Assembly: GCF_039645965.1 (NCBI RefSeq) | Contig: NZ_CP147917.1 | Span: forward strand, 620,001-684,000 | Direction of reading: 5' to 3' | From: Sulfurimonas sp. HSL3-2 | GTDB taxonomy: Bacteria > Campylobacterota > Campylobacteria > Campylobacterales > Sulfurimonadaceae | DNA length: 64,000 nt | Part shown: positions 63,697 through 64,000 of the stretch, piece after piece | Layout: the number at the start of each line of letters is the position of its first letter | Position numbering within the stretch: the stretch's first letter is position 1 | The notes under the pieces: model-generated | Told to the model about the DNA's origin: nothing | The model's database searches: none | What the model saw: the letters and a program-made list of their open reading frames with translations, nothing else | Translations under genes and position numbers: made by a program

Positions 63697-64000
63697 ATGC
63701 ATAATAAAAAATTTATTTTTATTGTTTTTATTACTTCGCTTTTGATGATGATTTTTGTTGGAGTTGTAAATTTTGTTGTTGATCCTGGATATGTATATTT
63801 AAAAAAATATTATAATACAAAGACAGATGAATATGTGAAAAAAATATTTATGTCTAAACAAGGGCTGGTATCTGAAGGCTGGAATGAACGTGTTGTTAAA
63901 ACAGCTATGGCGAAGTATGCCGGTGATTTTGACTGTATTCTACTTGGTTCCAGTCATATTATGCAAGTATCAAGTGTAAGAAAAACAGGGGATATCCAAA
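63697..64000 (+). CDS. SGNH/AlgX-like protein, 3'-partial
   Basis: The first 101 residues of a gene cut by the window edge. A signal anchor (about 4-24, IFIVFITSLLMMIFVGVVNF) is followed by VDPGYVYLKKY, which is common in partners of MBOAT acyltransferases, and by CILLGSSHIM at about 83-92, compatible with the first block of an SGNH hydrolase. It likely completes periplasmic O-acetylation started by the MBOAT protein 8 bases upstream. Downstream sequence is needed to place it. Confidence 0.65.
   Translation, partial: MHNKKFIFIVFITSLLMMIFVGVVNFVVDPGYVYLKKYYNTKTDEYVKKIFMSKQGLVSEGWNERVVKTAMAKYAGDFDCILLGSSHIMQVSSVRKTGDIQ

Overview
The window reads as chromosome of a free-living Campylobacterota (Epsilonproteobacteria) member, most like the Sulfurimonas/Sulfuricurvum group. 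The lineage call rests on gene content and order: the replication factor HobA between lysC and holB; an HspR-type repressor beside a CbpA-type DnaJ; the order ispDF - atypical response regulator (HP1021/Cj1608 type) - Sat-like protein - pgpA as in Campylobacter; a PglB oligosaccharyltransferase; a futalosine-route MqnE; pseudaminic acid genes; and sigma54/sigma28 flagellar promoters. I see no rRNA, tRNA, CRISPR array, integrase or transposase. Base composition is moderately AT-rich, and only the NACHT gene near 19-21 kb clearly departs from it.

Layout. 0-3.9 kb: a rightward cluster of a dihaem cytochrome c (5' end outside the window), a cytochrome b561-dihaem cytochrome c fusion, a Spy/CpxP-like periplasmic protein and an OmpR-type two-component pair. 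3.9-7.9 kb: rppH, lysC, hobA, holB, folP. 7.9-12.2 kb (leftward): CZB-domain protein, holA, RNase R, HDOD protein. 12.4-17.5 kb: unknown small protein, Gre factor, PAS-GGDEF-EAL protein, purL. 17.6-21.3 kb: a 45-residue secreted protein, a ZIP transporter, a non-coding stretch, a NACHT NTPase (candidate defence gene) and a Nif3-like domain protein. 21.4-25.6 kb: purH, cbpA-hspR under an apparent HspR operator, murA. 25.7-30.5 kb: small unknowns, an exonuclease, pglB, rsmD. 30.5-35.4 kb: flagellar block flgI, flgJ (rod-binding part), flgM, flgN-like, flgK, then an orphan ABC permease. 35.4-44.1 kb: membrane protein, gdhA, pgpA/Sat-like/HP1021-like/ispDF, thiC, mrp. 44.1-48.7 kb: a structured leader, two related membrane haem proteins each ending in a cytochrome c domain, a thioredoxin-like protein and a NapH-like iron-sulfur protein. 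48.7-55 kb: diguanylate cyclase with a periplasmic haem-c motif, glmS, glnD. 55-64 kb: mqnE, a glycosyltransferase, galE, pseB, pseC, pseF, a PglF-type dehydratase, an MBOAT acyltransferase and the start of an SGNH-like protein cut by the window edge.

Most of the window is core metabolism, replication and envelope or flagellar glycan synthesis. The accessory or less understood parts are: the NACHT gene and its left flank; the two-subunit b/c haem complex with its hairpin-rich leader; the cytochrome/Spy/two-component cluster; the Sat-like protein, which seems to lack sulfate-binding residues; and a palindrome, TTACATGTAA, repeated far above chance in coding frames on both strands and in hairpins after purH and mrp. 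The palindrome and the 44-48.7 kb locus are the best candidates for something not yet described.
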